From NCBI RefSeq assembly GCF_026309355.1, contig NZ_JAPJZK010000001.1, positions 6,379,411 through 6,443,410 of the forward strand: DNA of 64,000 nt. The letters run 5' to 3'. The notes beneath the pieces were generated by a model that saw nothing but the letters and a program-made list of their open reading frames with translations, was not told the DNA's origin and did no database searches. The DNA is from Spartinivicinus marinus. GTDB taxonomy: Bacteria > Pseudomonadota > Gammaproteobacteria > Pseudomonadales > Zooshikellaceae. The stretch's first letter is position 1. Each line of letters opens with the position of its first letter. The position numbers and the translations under genes were made by a program. This document shows positions 1 through 8,613 of this stretch, piece by piece.

Positions 1-1081
1 ATAAACGACGATAGCCTTTCACTTGGTCAATATAGTCAGAGGGAAATTTCGTAGCTAGTTGCTGGTTAAGTACAGCTATATTTTGCCCAACAAACCCTAC
101 TTCATTCACAATCTCTTGTCCTTTTGCACTCAAAGCATATTCAACAAACTCTTTCGCTAGTGCTGATGGCGTATTAGGGCTTACATAAAAATATAACCGA
201 CGCCCTAAGGGATAATCTTCAGTTGCCACATTCAGTAAACTTGGTTCTAAATAATTATCTCCCCCTGCCGAAATCGCTAGTGGTTTAGCGTTTCCTATAC
301 TGTTTAAACCAACAAAGCCGATTGCCCCTGAGCTTGCCGCCACTTTACGGGATAGCTCCGTATTTGACTCAAACCGCTCAGTTCCTGCTACAAGTGGCTG
401 ATTCTTCAGTATGAGTCCATTAAAGGTATCCCAAGTACCAGAAGCTTGGTCTCGTGCAAAGCGAATAACCTTTAAAGGTGCTCCACCCATCTGGCTCCAG
501 CTAGAAATATCACCAGAAAATAACCTGCCCACCTGCTCCACAGACAACTGCTTGAGTGGATTAGATTGATTTACAATAATCGCCAACCCATCAATCGCTA
601 CAATATGCTCTGCTACATTGTATTTAAAGTCACCTTTGGCGCTGAGCAGCTTTTGCTCCTTAGCTTTAATAGACCTAGATGCAGCAGCAATATCTGCTTT
701 TCCTGCCCCAATCGCTTTAAACCCAGAAGATGATCCATGCGCTTTAATAACAATGGCTACTGTTTTATTTTGCTGTTTCGCAAGCCCAACGATTTCCTTT
801 TCATTAGTTGCTAATTCTTTTTCCTGAATGTCAGTTAACCCTTTATCCACCAGATACTGACGAACAAGTTCGGGCCCTAATTTAGCACCAATCGTGTTTG
901 AGCCAGCAATCGTAAATAAAGTGATTTTAGGCTGAGGGCTTTTAGAAAAATCTGGTAATGGGGCTAATTCAAGTGCATAGCAAAATGAGCTGACTGACCA
1001 GCTCGTTAGAAGGGCGGCTAAAGTGATTACTTTTTGGTACAAAGCCCCTCTTCTCCGTTTATGCCGATATACTGCGATCAA
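1..1081 (-). CDS. PstS-like phosphate-binding periplasmic protein (3' end beyond window)
   Basis: This gene runs off the left edge, so about 360 N-terminal residues are visible. I read a TTG start at 1081 because an AGAGGAA ribosome site lies about 9 nt upstream and no ATG gives a full signal peptide. A basic, hydrophobic leader ending in SSFCYA is followed by a PBP-like domain with GSNTIGAKL near the start, AHGSSSGF, GKADIAAASR, the EHIVAIDGLAIIV strand and ARDQASGTWDTF, all typical of PstS-family anion-binding proteins. In many marine gammaproteobacteria this domain is followed by an OmpA-like peptidoglycan-binding domain, but the C-terminus here is outside the window. The likely role is periplasmic phosphate (or similar anion) binding; no pst permease genes are in view, so transport itself is not shown. 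Confidence 0.8.
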   Translation of the reverse strand, partial: MIAVYRHKRRRGALYQKVITLAALLTSWSVSSFCYALELAPLPDFSKSPQPKITLFTIAGSNTIGAKLGPELVRQYLVDKGLTDIQEKELATNEKEIVGLAKQQNKTVAIVIKAHGSSSGFKAIGAGKADIAAASRSIKAKEQKLLSAKGDFKYNVAEHIVAIDGLAIIVNQSNPLKQLSVEQVGRLFSGDISSWSQMGGAPLKVIRFARDQASGTWDTFNGLILKNQPLVAGTERFESNTELSRKVAASSGAIGFVGLNSIGNAKPLAISAGGDNYLEPSLLNVATEDYPLGRRLYFYVSPNTPSALAKEFVEYALSAKGQEIVNEVGFVGQNIAVLNQQLATKFPSDYIDQVKGYRRL

Positions 1082-1396
1082 ACTGATACTTCCTCTGTCA
1101 AACTAACTATATACTTATTCAACGTAATTCAATTTACAGAAATATGACAGAAAGGTACTAATTTCTTTGTAGTAATGATTCACAAGAAACACAAGCACTG
1201 ATATAAGGCGGCAATTCAAACTACTCTACAAATCAAATTGTCTAACAACTATTTTTGCTTTCATATCAAAGGTTGCTCAAATCCTAATAACAGCTTATAA
1301 CTATTCCAAAGGCTGCTGACGTTTTCTTAAGGGACACTCCTTCAAGCAAATATTCAACAGTTCTAACCCCTTTTCTCTGTTTCACTGTTATCTAAT
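1082..1396. other. Intergenic gap, no gene seen
   Basis: This 315-bp AT-rich stretch separates two divergent genes and must hold both promoters. I see no convincing ORF, RNA gene or long inverted repeat in it. Confidence 0.5.
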
Positions 1397-1963
1397 ATGA
1401 GTAAACGATACGAACTGGTATTTCATGGTGAGCTGATCGCAGGCTTTACAGAAGCAGCAGCCAAACAAAATGTAGCGAAACTATTTAAAGCTAATGAGCA
1501 GCAGATAGCTATTTTCTTCTCTGGCAAGCGGGTAGTGATTAAAAACCAGCTAGACCAAGCCACAGGCGAAAAATACTTACAGGCCTTAAAGAAAGCAGGT
1601 TTAAACTGTCAACTGACAGAGATGGGTGCCGCCGAGTCGACCGTATCCAGCCAGCCTACTTCATCGGCTAATCAACCACCTCCCACTCAGCAGCCACCTG
1701 CTAAGCCAGCAGAACCATCTAACCAGGAGGCCAGCCAGACAGAAAGTAATGAAGCCTCCACTGATGCGCCTGAGTGGTCAATTGCTCCTACTGGTTCACT
1801 GATGAAGGAACAATCAAACACAGCACCACCACCTCCTCCAGATACCAGTAAACTCTCAATTGCACCAATGAAAGGCTATATTGTTGAGCCAAGCAAAAAA
1901 ACGCCACCACCCGCACCCGATACTAGCCATTTATCAGTTAAACCGGAGGAGAAAAAAGAGTAA
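1397..1963 (+). CDS. Hypothetical proline-rich repeat protein
   Basis: The 188-residue product has two parts. Residues 1-75 form a compact alpha/beta-looking domain (YELVFHGELIAGF, then IFFSGKRVVIKN and a KYLQALKKAG helix) that resembles a small domain found at the N-terminus of various gammaproteobacterial membrane proteins, where the segment FSGKxVVIKxxLD recurs; I know no function for it. Residues 80-188 are low-complexity Pro/Thr/Ser/Gln sequence with three related units of the form (L)SIAPxxxxxxEPSKKTPPPAPDTS. No signal peptide or membrane span is visible, so a cytoplasmic location is likely. The start ATG follows a weak ribosome site. The next gene is convergent. Confidence 0.6.
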   Translation: MSKRYELVFHGELIAGFTEAAAKQNVAKLFKANEQQIAIFFSGKRVVIKNQLDQATGEKYLQALKKAGLNCQLTEMGAAESTVSSQPTSSANQPPPTQQPPAKPAEPSNQEASQTESNEASTDAPEWSIAPTGSLMKEQSNTAPPPPPDTSKLSIAPMKGYIVEPSKKTPPPAPDTSHLSVKPEEKKE

Positions 1964-2021
1964 TTATTTGAATAAGCAGCTAGATAATATAGTAGTTGTT
2001 GTACAACCATTAAGGCTGCTA

Positions 2022-2918
2022 TTAAGGGTACTGCTGGAACCAAGTAATCATGGCTGTAGGTGACTGAGGCACCCATCGGTGTCCAGCCAAATAGTCAGTT
2101 ACTCGACTGGTAGGAATATTTTGTTCCTGTAACTTTACATAGTATTGATCCATTGTCCACCAAGGCACCACAGTATCTAAAAAGCCGTGTACAAATAAGG
2201 TAGGTGGATGAGCGCCAGGCAACAACTGAGGTACACTACAGGTTGTTCCTGTACAGGTAGCATATGAAGCAGAATGTATAACTAATGCTTTAAATTCATT
2301 GGTAAAAGAAATGGCCATCCGGCTGGTATTATAACCGCCACTGGCCATGCCAGTGGCATACTTCCGATTATCATTAATTGGCCCAAACGTTCCTTGCTTG
2401 ATGGCTGATAGTACATTTTTAAAAAAACGGTAATCACTGGTTAGCTCATATTGAGTAAATGGTCCTGCAGAGTTCGTTAACCAGTCAAGCTCCGCTTCAG
2501 CCTTAGGTGCTAAAACAGCAAACCCCTGATCAAGCAGCCTCTTTACAGCTAACGTTTCATAGTAACTTCCTAGCGGGTCATCTGTTGAACGTTTAAACTG
2601 GATAGGAAAGTAGTTGCCCTGAAAAAATAACACGACAGGCCATCCCTCCTTGGGAGGTTTTCCAAGAGGAAGTTGGTACTTTACCTCACGAGAAAGGTGT
2701 TGATTGACAGGTACAGCGTACACCTTATAGCTACACTCGACTTTACCTGGCTTAAACAATGTTTTTGGAGTCATCACACAGCGGCTAGCCCCCCAACTGA
2801 ACACACTTAGGCAACACAAACTAACACAATATAATAAAGCCCGAGCAGCCCACCCAACTAGTCGGCTAACAGTCACATAATAATTATGCTTATATATTCG
2901 ACAATTGTTGTCTTCCAT
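2022..2918 (-). CDS. Secreted alpha/beta hydrolase, mcl-PHA depolymerase-like
   Basis: The 298-residue protein has an N-terminal hydrophobic segment (about residues 18-45) that fits a signal peptide or anchor. The rest resembles extracellular medium-chain-length polyhydroxyalkanoate depolymerases: an FFQGN oxyanion-region strand, the segment TGMASGGYNTSRMA around the nucleophile elbow, an HGFLDTVVPWWTM segment with the probable catalytic Asp, and GHRW with the probable catalytic His. Several Cys residues in the CTGTTCSVP region could form a disulphide. The odd point is that the family elbow is G-I/M-S-S-G, whereas here it reads G-M-A-S-G, so Ala sits where I expect the catalytic Ser. It may be inactive, may use the next Ser, or may be a different esterase. 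It is convergent with the preceding gene, overlaps no other gene and seems to be transcribed alone. Confidence 0.7.
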   Translation of the reverse strand: MEDNNCRIYKHNYYVTVSRLVGWAARALLYCVSLCCLSVFSWGASRCVMTPKTLFKPGKVECSYKVYAVPVNQHLSREVKYQLPLGKPPKEGWPVVLFFQGNYFPIQFKRSTDDPLGSYYETLAVKRLLDQGFAVLAPKAEAELDWLTNSAGPFTQYELTSDYRFFKNVLSAIKQGTFGPINDNRKYATGMASGGYNTSRMAISFTNEFKALVIHSASYATCTGTTCSVPQLLPGAHPPTLFVHGFLDTVVPWWTMDQYYVKLQEQNIPTSRVTDYLAGHRWVPQSPTAMITWFQQYP

Positions 2919-3175
2919 GACCCAATATAGTATTTATCAGAACTTAGTTACTATAAATGTAGGTCATCCCAATTAGCCGTCAACTAAGCCCAAATTTTTG
3001 TCTAGGCGCACTCCTGAATAAAACCAAACTCATCAAAGCAACTACACTCGTATTATTTGTAATCAAGTGAATTGCACCACGCCTCAACAATAGATATTTT
3101 TAACAACCTGTCTTGCCTGACCAAGCAAAAGCTTTTATGTTCACACTCCCACAATCGATGCTAATGAGGATCCTC

Positions 3176-3781
3176 ATGAAAAACACCTATTTGATAGTGA
3201 ATACCTTGTTATTAAGTAGTTGGTTATTTATCAGCCATGCATTCGCTGCCAATCCTGTTGTTGTATTTGACACAAACAAAGGCCCCATAGAACTTGAGCT
3301 TTACGCAAATAAAGCACCAATTTCTGTCAAAAATTTCTTACAATATGTTAACAATGATTTTTATAACGGATTAATTTTTCACCGAGTCATTCCAGGTTTT
3401 ATGATTCAAGGCGGTGGTTTTGACCCTCAATTAAATCGGAAAAGCACTCAACCCAGTATCAAAAACGAAGCTAATAATGGTTTAAAAAACCTGCGTGGTA
3501 CCATTGCCATGGCACGCTTACCTTCTCCTGATACCGCCACTTCCCAGTTTTTTATTAATCTAAAAGATAATGCCTTTCTAGACCATGGAGCCAGAGATTT
3601 CGGTTATGCTGTTTTTGGCAAAGTGACTGCCGGCATGGAAGTGGTTGACACGATAGCTAAGACCAAAACCGGTAATAAGCAAGGGATGCAAAATGTCCCT
3701 GTTGATTCCATCATTATCAAAAAAGCTTGGCAGAAAAACCAAGAAACAGCTCAGGAGCAAAAGCAACCTGATAAAAACTAA
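3176..3781 (+). CDS. ppiA: Periplasmic peptidyl-prolyl cis-trans isomerase (cyclophilin)
   Basis: The ATG at 3176 is chosen because GAGGA lies 5 nt upstream and it opens a clean signal peptide ending in SHAFA before ANPVVVFDT; upstream in-frame starts would only add an unlikely extension. The 201-residue product has the whole cyclophilin core: [15 protein letters not shown] with the catalytic Arg, GTIAMAR, SQFFINL and the YAVFGKV strand. Cyclophilins catalyse cis-trans isomerisation of proline peptide bonds; this one should act on proteins folding in the periplasm. After the core comes a short charged tail rich in Gln and Lys (about residues 185-201). It converges on the SRP RNA gene. Confidence 0.92.
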   Translation: MKNTYLIVNTLLLSSWLFISHAFAANPVVVFDTNKGPIELELYANKAPISVKNFLQYVNNDFYNGLIFHRVIPGFMIQGGGFDPQLNRKSTQPSIKNEANNGLKNLRGTIAMARLPSPDTATSQFFINLKDNAFLDHGARDFGYAVFGKVTAGMEVVDTIAKTKTGNKQGMQNVPVDSIIIKKAWQKNQETAQEQKQPDKN

Positions 3782-3815
3782 CTAATGGAATTAAATAAGA
3801 TGCTGGGTTGGAGAT

Positions 3816-3930
<115 letters not shown>

Positions 3931-3959
3931 ATAACGCGTTTGTCGTGCACTGCCGACGG

Positions 3960-3994
3960 CTGCGCATTCTGCCTAATTCCCCAGTAAAATGCAA
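3960..3994 (-). promoter_or_regulatory. Possible sigma70 promoter of ffs
   Basis: On the minus strand TTGCAT (3994-3989) and CAGAAT (3971-3966) are 17 bp apart, which fits a sigma70 promoter. Transcription would begin roughly 29 nt before the mature SRP RNA, so the RNA would need 5' trimming, as in Escherichia coli. This rests on a motif match only. Confidence 0.4.
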
Positions 3995-4211
3995 GTATAA
4001 ATTTTTACAGCATGCAACCAAAGAGTTCCTAGTAGTACCAATAACCCAATTGATCTGTAAAGTATCTCTTACTCATAGGTGCAACGCTAGTTATTAAACA
4101 CCATTCATCCATGCCGTATTATTATGCTTTACTTCACTCAGACTGTTTACACTTATTCTATAGTTACATAATGAAATTGTAATCTAACCAATAACGGCAG
4201 TAGCAGCAGCA

Positions 4212-5075
4212 GTGACACACTCTACAACCATTGTCCCCATTTTAGCCGGTGGGGGAACACGCTTACCCGCTCATGTTGGCATCTTGCAAGGCTTACAAGA
4301 ACTAGGCATAGGTTTTCAACACGTAGTGGGTGTATCAGGTGGTAGTATTGTTTCTTCACTATATGCCACTGGAAAAAGTGTTGATGAACTGAAAGAGCTG
4401 ACACTCCATGTAGACTTTCAACAGTTTCGAGGTCAATCAATCATCAGTTTGATTCGGTCTGGCGGCCTATCCAATGGACATGTATTTGAACACTGGTTAG
4501 ATGATCAGCTTGGAGGCGTCACCTTCCAAGACTTAGCATTAGATTTACACATTGTTGCAACAGACGTGGCTTCCAGCCAGCCTGTTATTTTTAATCGGGC
4601 TAATACTCCTGACCTCAAAGTAGCTAAAGCTGTACGCTTCTCCATTTCCATTCCACTTATTTTCAGCTTCCAACACTTTGATGATCATGTTTTAGTCGAT
4701 GGTAGTATCCTGTCTGAAGATGCTTTGCATCGTGACTGGTCTGGTGATAATACGCCTGTTATCTGTTTTCGTATGCGCAGTAGCCAAAAGCATACTCAAA
4801 TTAGCTCTAATAGCTTAATTCCCATTAAAGATTATTTAAGTATGCTTATTCGTACTTTTATGACAACCATTTCCAGGGAATATATTAATGAAGCTTTTTG
4901 GCACTCAACCATTATTGTTGATACCAAACACTTTTCCCCAGTGGAGTTTAACCTGTCAGAAACAGATAAACTCACATTATATGACATGGGTTATCAAACA
5001 ACCCTACAGTATGTTCCTCAAAAAGTATGGGAAGATGAAGAACAGCATCCTGTTGTCAATCAAACAACAGGTTAA
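4212..5075 (+). CDS. Patatin-like phospholipase (RssA-type)
   Basis: The 287-residue protein shows all patatin landmarks: the glycine-rich oxyanion loop GGGTRLPAHVGIL near residue 13, the nucleophile elbow GVSGGS near residue 44, and the DGS of the catalytic Asp near residue 165. Patatins use a Ser-Asp dyad to cut acyl esters of phospholipids. No signal peptide is present, so it probably acts in the cytoplasm or is exported by another route. The start is a GTG with no good ribosome site, in a run of GCAGCA triplets, so the exact N-terminus is uncertain. The following gene of unknown function begins 133 bp later on the same strand. Confidence 0.85.
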   Translation: MTHSTTIVPILAGGGTRLPAHVGILQGLQELGIGFQHVVGVSGGSIVSSLYATGKSVDELKELTLHVDFQQFRGQSIISLIRSGGLSNGHVFEHWLDDQLGGVTFQDLALDLHIVATDVASSQPVIFNRANTPDLKVAKAVRFSISIPLIFSFQHFDDHVLVDGSILSEDALHRDWSGDNTPVICFRMRSSQKHTQISSNSLIPIKDYLSMLIRTFMTTISREYINEAFWHSTIIVDTKHFSPVEFNLSETDKLTLYDMGYQTTLQYVPQKVWEDEEQHPVVNQTTG

Positions 5076-5208
5076 TGATAGGGGAGCTCATTGCTATAAT
5101 TATAAATAGCCAAGTACAAGAAAGGAGAGCACTTTATCCGCTATTCATCATTTCATTAAATTGACATTGTATTAGTTGCATTAAATAGTCTAAGGATGGA
5201 CAGCAATA

Positions 5209-5835
5209 ATGACTCAGACAATAGCCGTTATATCACCTCAAGCATCCTCAAAAGCGACCACGCCAATCGCAAGCCCTAATATTAACTTATATTGGGATCT
5301 CAATATAAATCGAAATAAATTATCAGCATTACATTTCTTTAAACAGCTAACAACAGGATTTTGTGTTTACAGTCCTAATGTAGAAAAACTATATAGTCAT
5401 TTTGAGGTAGTCCTACCAAAAGACAATCATGAACATCTAATTATTTTACCAAACCCTTACATTTTCAATAACAGCTTTAATCATATTAATGAAAAACACC
5501 TTATTAATACTGGCATTCTATTATTACCCGGAGAGTGCCTCAATAAAAAAGGAATTATCATTGCTGTTCCAAAAAACAAAAAAAATACCTTCAGGTTGCT
5601 ACCCCTTCATATAGGGGGGCAAGTTGTTATTAACCGATTTAGAGAAAAGCACAACCTTCCCTTTTTACCGGTTTTGTTAAACCCCGATCTAAGAGGGTTC
5701 CAATCCCAACGACCTTTTATTCACCTATTTCGGCTACGCTTCACTGGGGATGAGCACGACGAATTGCCATTACCCACTCAACAAGCGATCACAAAGACAA
5801 TTCATAATAAATTAACTTATTTAGGCAGCCATTAA
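5209..5835 (+). CDS. Hypothetical protein, no family recognised
   Basis: The 208-residue product starts at an ATG preceded by AAGGAT. It has an N-terminal Ser/Thr/Pro-rich stretch (residues 1-25), then a mixed alpha/beta sequence rich in Asn, His and Leu, with hydrophobic strands such as HLIILPNPYIF, TGILLLPGE and GIIIAVPKN. I see no signal peptide, membrane span or catalytic motif. It follows the patatin-like gene on the same strand and could share its transcript, but the 133-bp gap makes this uncertain. I assign no function. Confidence 0.55.
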   Translation: MTQTIAVISPQASSKATTPIASPNINLYWDLNINRNKLSALHFFKQLTTGFCVYSPNVEKLYSHFEVVLPKDNHEHLIILPNPYIFNNSFNHINEKHLINTGILLLPGECLNKKGIIIAVPKNKKNTFRLLPLHIGGQVVINRFREKHNLPFLPVLLNPDLRGFQSQRPFIHLFRLRFTGDEHDELPLPTQQAITKTIHNKLTYLGSH

Positions 5836-5955
5836 GGCCAGTGAAATAGCCTATCAATTGTAAGCGTTTAAGGTCAGATGCAGCGGATAATAAGACCAAA
5901 TCAATTTGACAGGATCAACTTGAAGCAGCTGTAGCTGATCTTCGCTATTCTGGCT

Positions 5956-6504
5956 CTATAACTCTTTCTTGAAAAATCGACTACAACTCACTCGCATCCC
6001 ATATATTATCAGCCCAGCACTGATCATAGGTAGCCACACCCACTGCAGTTCTGACCACAGCACGTGCCATCCTCGCTCAGACAGAAATCGAGATACCCCG
6101 ATAGGTGATACTTGAATAGGACGATCAGGAAAAAAATAACGATGGTCATCCCATGGCCATAACCAGGCAACTCCTAACCCACCGTTAGTCATAGCATCTA
6201 AAAATGGATGAGATAATGAGCCAATAAACAAGCCAATAAACGCCCACAGCGGGGTTGTGTTCAACACCCGGTATCCCATCATACCAATCAGGCCCACGAG
6301 TATTGAAAAGCTAATAGAATGGGTAAACCCTCGATGACCAAAAGGAGAGGCATAGGGAATACCAAAGTAAAATGCAATCACATCTAAGTCAGGCAAAATA
6401 GAGGCAACCGCGGCAGCCAATAACAAAGGAAATGTAATTTTAGAATTTTTCAGTGCTAATCCTAATACAATAGGCACAACTGGGTGGGTTAGTAATGACG
6501 CCAT
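5956..6504 (-). CDS. YdjM/DUF457-type inner-membrane metal-dependent hydrolase
   Basis: The 182-residue protein has about four hydrophobic helices and the conserved polar motifs of the YdjM (LexA-regulated, membrane-bound metal-dependent hydrolase) family: LPDLDVI near residue 38, GHRGFTHS near residue 56, and SHPFLDAMTNGG near residue 102, whose His and Asp residues probably bind a metal in the membrane. The family resembles membrane-bound phospholipase-C-like enzymes but its substrate is not established. The ATG start is preceded by AGAGAG. I did not find a convincing LexA box upstream. Confidence 0.85.
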   Translation of the reverse strand: MASLLTHPVVPIVLGLALKNSKITFPLLLAAAVASILPDLDVIAFYFGIPYASPFGHRGFTHSISFSILVGLIGMMGYRVLNTTPLWAFIGLFIGSLSHPFLDAMTNGGLGVAWLWPWDDHRYFFPDRPIQVSPIGVSRFLSERGWHVLWSELQWVWLPMISAGLIIYGMRVSCSRFFKKEL

Positions 6505-6838
6505 AAAAACTCTCTACTTTATTTTGCAAAAGCCATATATTACCTATAAAACGTCAATAATTTTACCGTTTGTCATGCTCATGAACTAGCAATTTTCATA
6601 AAAATAAAGTGTCTTTATAACTAAGATCACAAAGCTCAATCTAGGCATATTCAAAAAAGCTGGCAATTCACACACAAATTCACTTGTTTTACATTAGTTT
6701 GATGCTACCCCAGCTACTTCATGTTGACTTAAGGTTATAACATAGTCTAATTCATAGTAGTATGGCTACTTGTACTTATGCCTTTCAGGCAGGCTATTGA
6801 ATTGTTTCTGTTTGGCAGTTAAAAAAGGATTTTTTGAT
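6505..6838. other. Divergent intergenic region
   Basis: This 334-bp AT-rich gap separates two divergently read genes. It should carry both promoters. I see no RNA gene or reliable repeat. Confidence 0.4.
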
Positions 6839-7642
6839 ATGATATCGATAAATAAATCAAATATAAAAACGACCTACTTTAGCAATTTACCCACTGTTTC
6901 ATTACTACTACTCAGCTTATTTATTTATTGTAACGGTTACGCTAACAACCACTTTCCTCACCGAGAAAAATATAAAGATGTCGAAGTTATCAGCACACAG
7001 GAATTACATAAAAATTACGACAGTTGCCTTATAATTGATGTTAGAAGCAGTGTAGAATTTGATGTCATTCATATTAAGAATGCGGTTAATATTTCTCTAG
7101 GAAATAGAAGCTTTGTCAATAAAGTGAAATCTACCTATCAACAATCCGGCAAAGCCTGTGTTGTTTTCTACTGCAATGGACATAGTTGCGAAAAATCATA
7201 TAAAGCCGTTAGAAAAATAGGTAATGAAGCCAAACCCAGCTATGCCTATGACAGCGGTATATTTGACTGGGCTCAAGACTATAATCATCTTACCATGCTG
7301 TTGGATAAAACCCTTGATAATAAAAACAAACTTATTTCACCTGATGAATACAGCAATGCGCTAATGGAAAAAGAACAGGCCCTTGCTCGTCAGAACAGTC
7401 TGCATATTATTGATATCCGGGATTCATTTCAACGAACAGAAGATAAGATACCCTTTAAAGCCAGAAAACGCATACCACTCTCTAGAATTATTCCACTATT
7501 GAAAAGACGTATCATAAAAGACAACAACTTGTTATTTATTGATAAAGTTGGCAAGCAAAACCGTTGGTTACATTATTATTTGAAAGAGTATGGATATAAA
7601 AATTATTCTTTTTTAAAAGGTGGCGCGACCATTTTCCATTAA
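6839..7642 (+). CDS. Exported protein with two rhodanese domains
   Basis: I start at the ATG at 6839, which has AAAAAAGGA 9 nt upstream, instead of the longer in-frame option. The 267-residue product has a hydrophobic segment near residues 18-38 that fits a signal peptide. The first rhodanese domain (about 50-155) has LIIDVRSSVEFDVIHIKNAVNI and a Cys-containing loop in FYCNGHSCEKS, the expected sulphur-carrying position. The second domain (about 165-267) keeps the fold marks (HIIDIRD, FLKGG) but has no Cys in its active loop, so it is probably non-catalytic. Rhodaneses move sulphane sulphur between thiols; the partner here is unknown. Confidence 0.75.
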   Translation: MISINKSNIKTTYFSNLPTVSLLLLSLFIYCNGYANNHFPHREKYKDVEVISTQELHKNYDSCLIIDVRSSVEFDVIHIKNAVNISLGNRSFVNKVKSTYQQSGKACVVFYCNGHSCEKSYKAVRKIGNEAKPSYAYDSGIFDWAQDYNHLTMLLDKTLDNKNKLISPDEYSNALMEKEQALARQNSLHIIDIRDSFQRTEDKIPFKARKRIPLSRIIPLLKRRIIKDNNLLFIDKVGKQNRWLHYYLKEYGYKNYSFLKGGATIFH

Positions 7643-7708
7643 AAACAAATTAGATTAACAAGTATTGACTGCCGCAGATCAAGTATACATAAATCACTGT
7701 ATGCTTGA

Positions 7709-7963
7709 TCAATCATCTGCTCCAATTTCCACATATTTTCCTTCAAGCAACTCGTCAAAGTACTTATCAAACTGACCACTTCTCTTTAGTTTACTAAGCC
7801 CTCGACCTTGGTATTTCATCTTGTCTGAGATATAGGGCGGCCACTCACCCACAGCGATGGTTATACGCTCTACGGCATTGGCCAGCTGGCAAGCCAACAA
7901 GCAACAGTAAAAGCAAGCAACATATATCAAATGACTACAACTAATAGGCGTTCGTTTAAACAC
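7709..7963 (-). pseudogene. Remnant of a family 3 solute-binding protein with internal deletion
   Basis: The 84-codon frame starts at GTG and has a signal-peptide-like leader ending around NAVE, then ITIAVGEWPPYISD, the usual N-terminal strand of an SBP_bac_3 protein. After about 15 more residues it jumps to KLKRSGQFDKYFDELLEGKY, which is the usual C-terminal end of the same family. Roughly 170-180 central residues, including most of both lobes, are missing in frame. It cannot bind solute in the normal way and is best called a deletion remnant, although the short frame is still open. Confidence 0.7.
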
Positions 7964-7991
7964 TATTATTTCAGCATAGCACTAAAGTCAG

Positions 7992-8573
7992 CTAAGCTAT
8001 TGCACTGTAAGAAAGGAAGGAAGAGCTTCGGTTAGATAGGGGGTCGGCGTGTATTCTTGCTAGTAAAATACGGACATGCAGCTTGCCATGATGGATGACA
8101 TTAATCCAACGCAGATCACCATAACGACTAACAGTGACTTCCATAAAGGGATGAGAACCTGCTTTAAAAACAAGCTGCTCTTTATCAGAATTAATTACTT
8201 TAAAATGAATGGGCGTACTATTACCTGCAAAGTCAGATAAAAAGGTAAGCGCCATGTGACTCTTATTATTTTGACAAAACGTCCAGGTATGGCGACTGAC
8301 TCCATTATTGGCTACACCTGAAATACACTGAGCGGATATCCGATTAAAGCTTATATTGTAAGGCCTTGGCCCTATTGGCGTTTGCAAGGCTTCTCCACGC
8401 CAGTTTCCTATAAGCGTAGAAATAAAGCCTTTATTTGACATCAGTTCATCTGAATATCCAGCATTCTGCCAAACCAATAAACAAAAACTTAATTTAGTGC
8501 CTATAGTCCACAATAAACGCCTATATCGCTGATAACGAATATCCATAAAATACACTATGGCACAGCCTGCCAT
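7992..8573 (-). CDS. Hypothetical exported protein
   Basis: The frame encodes up to 193 residues; a second ATG at 8546 is an equally good start. A hydrophobic stretch (about residues 20-40) may be a signal peptide or anchor. The body has a G-N-W-R-G motif followed by alternating short strands, which recalls lipocalin-like beta-barrels, but I cannot place it in a family. The C-terminus is Ser-rich. It lies 28 bp from the deleted binding-protein remnant on the same strand. Confidence 0.5.
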   Translation of the reverse strand: MAGCAIVYFMDIRYQRYRRLLWTIGTKLSFCLLVWQNAGYSDELMSNKGFISTLIGNWRGEALQTPIGPRPYNISFNRISAQCISGVANNGVSRHTWTFCQNNKSHMALTFLSDFAGNSTPIHFKVINSDKEQLVFKAGSHPFMEVTVSRYGDLRWINVIHHGKLHVRILLARIHADPLSNRSSSFLSYSAIA

Positions 8574-8613
8574 ACCAGCTTAAAACCAACCCAGTATAAT
8601 GCCCTTGCATTGG

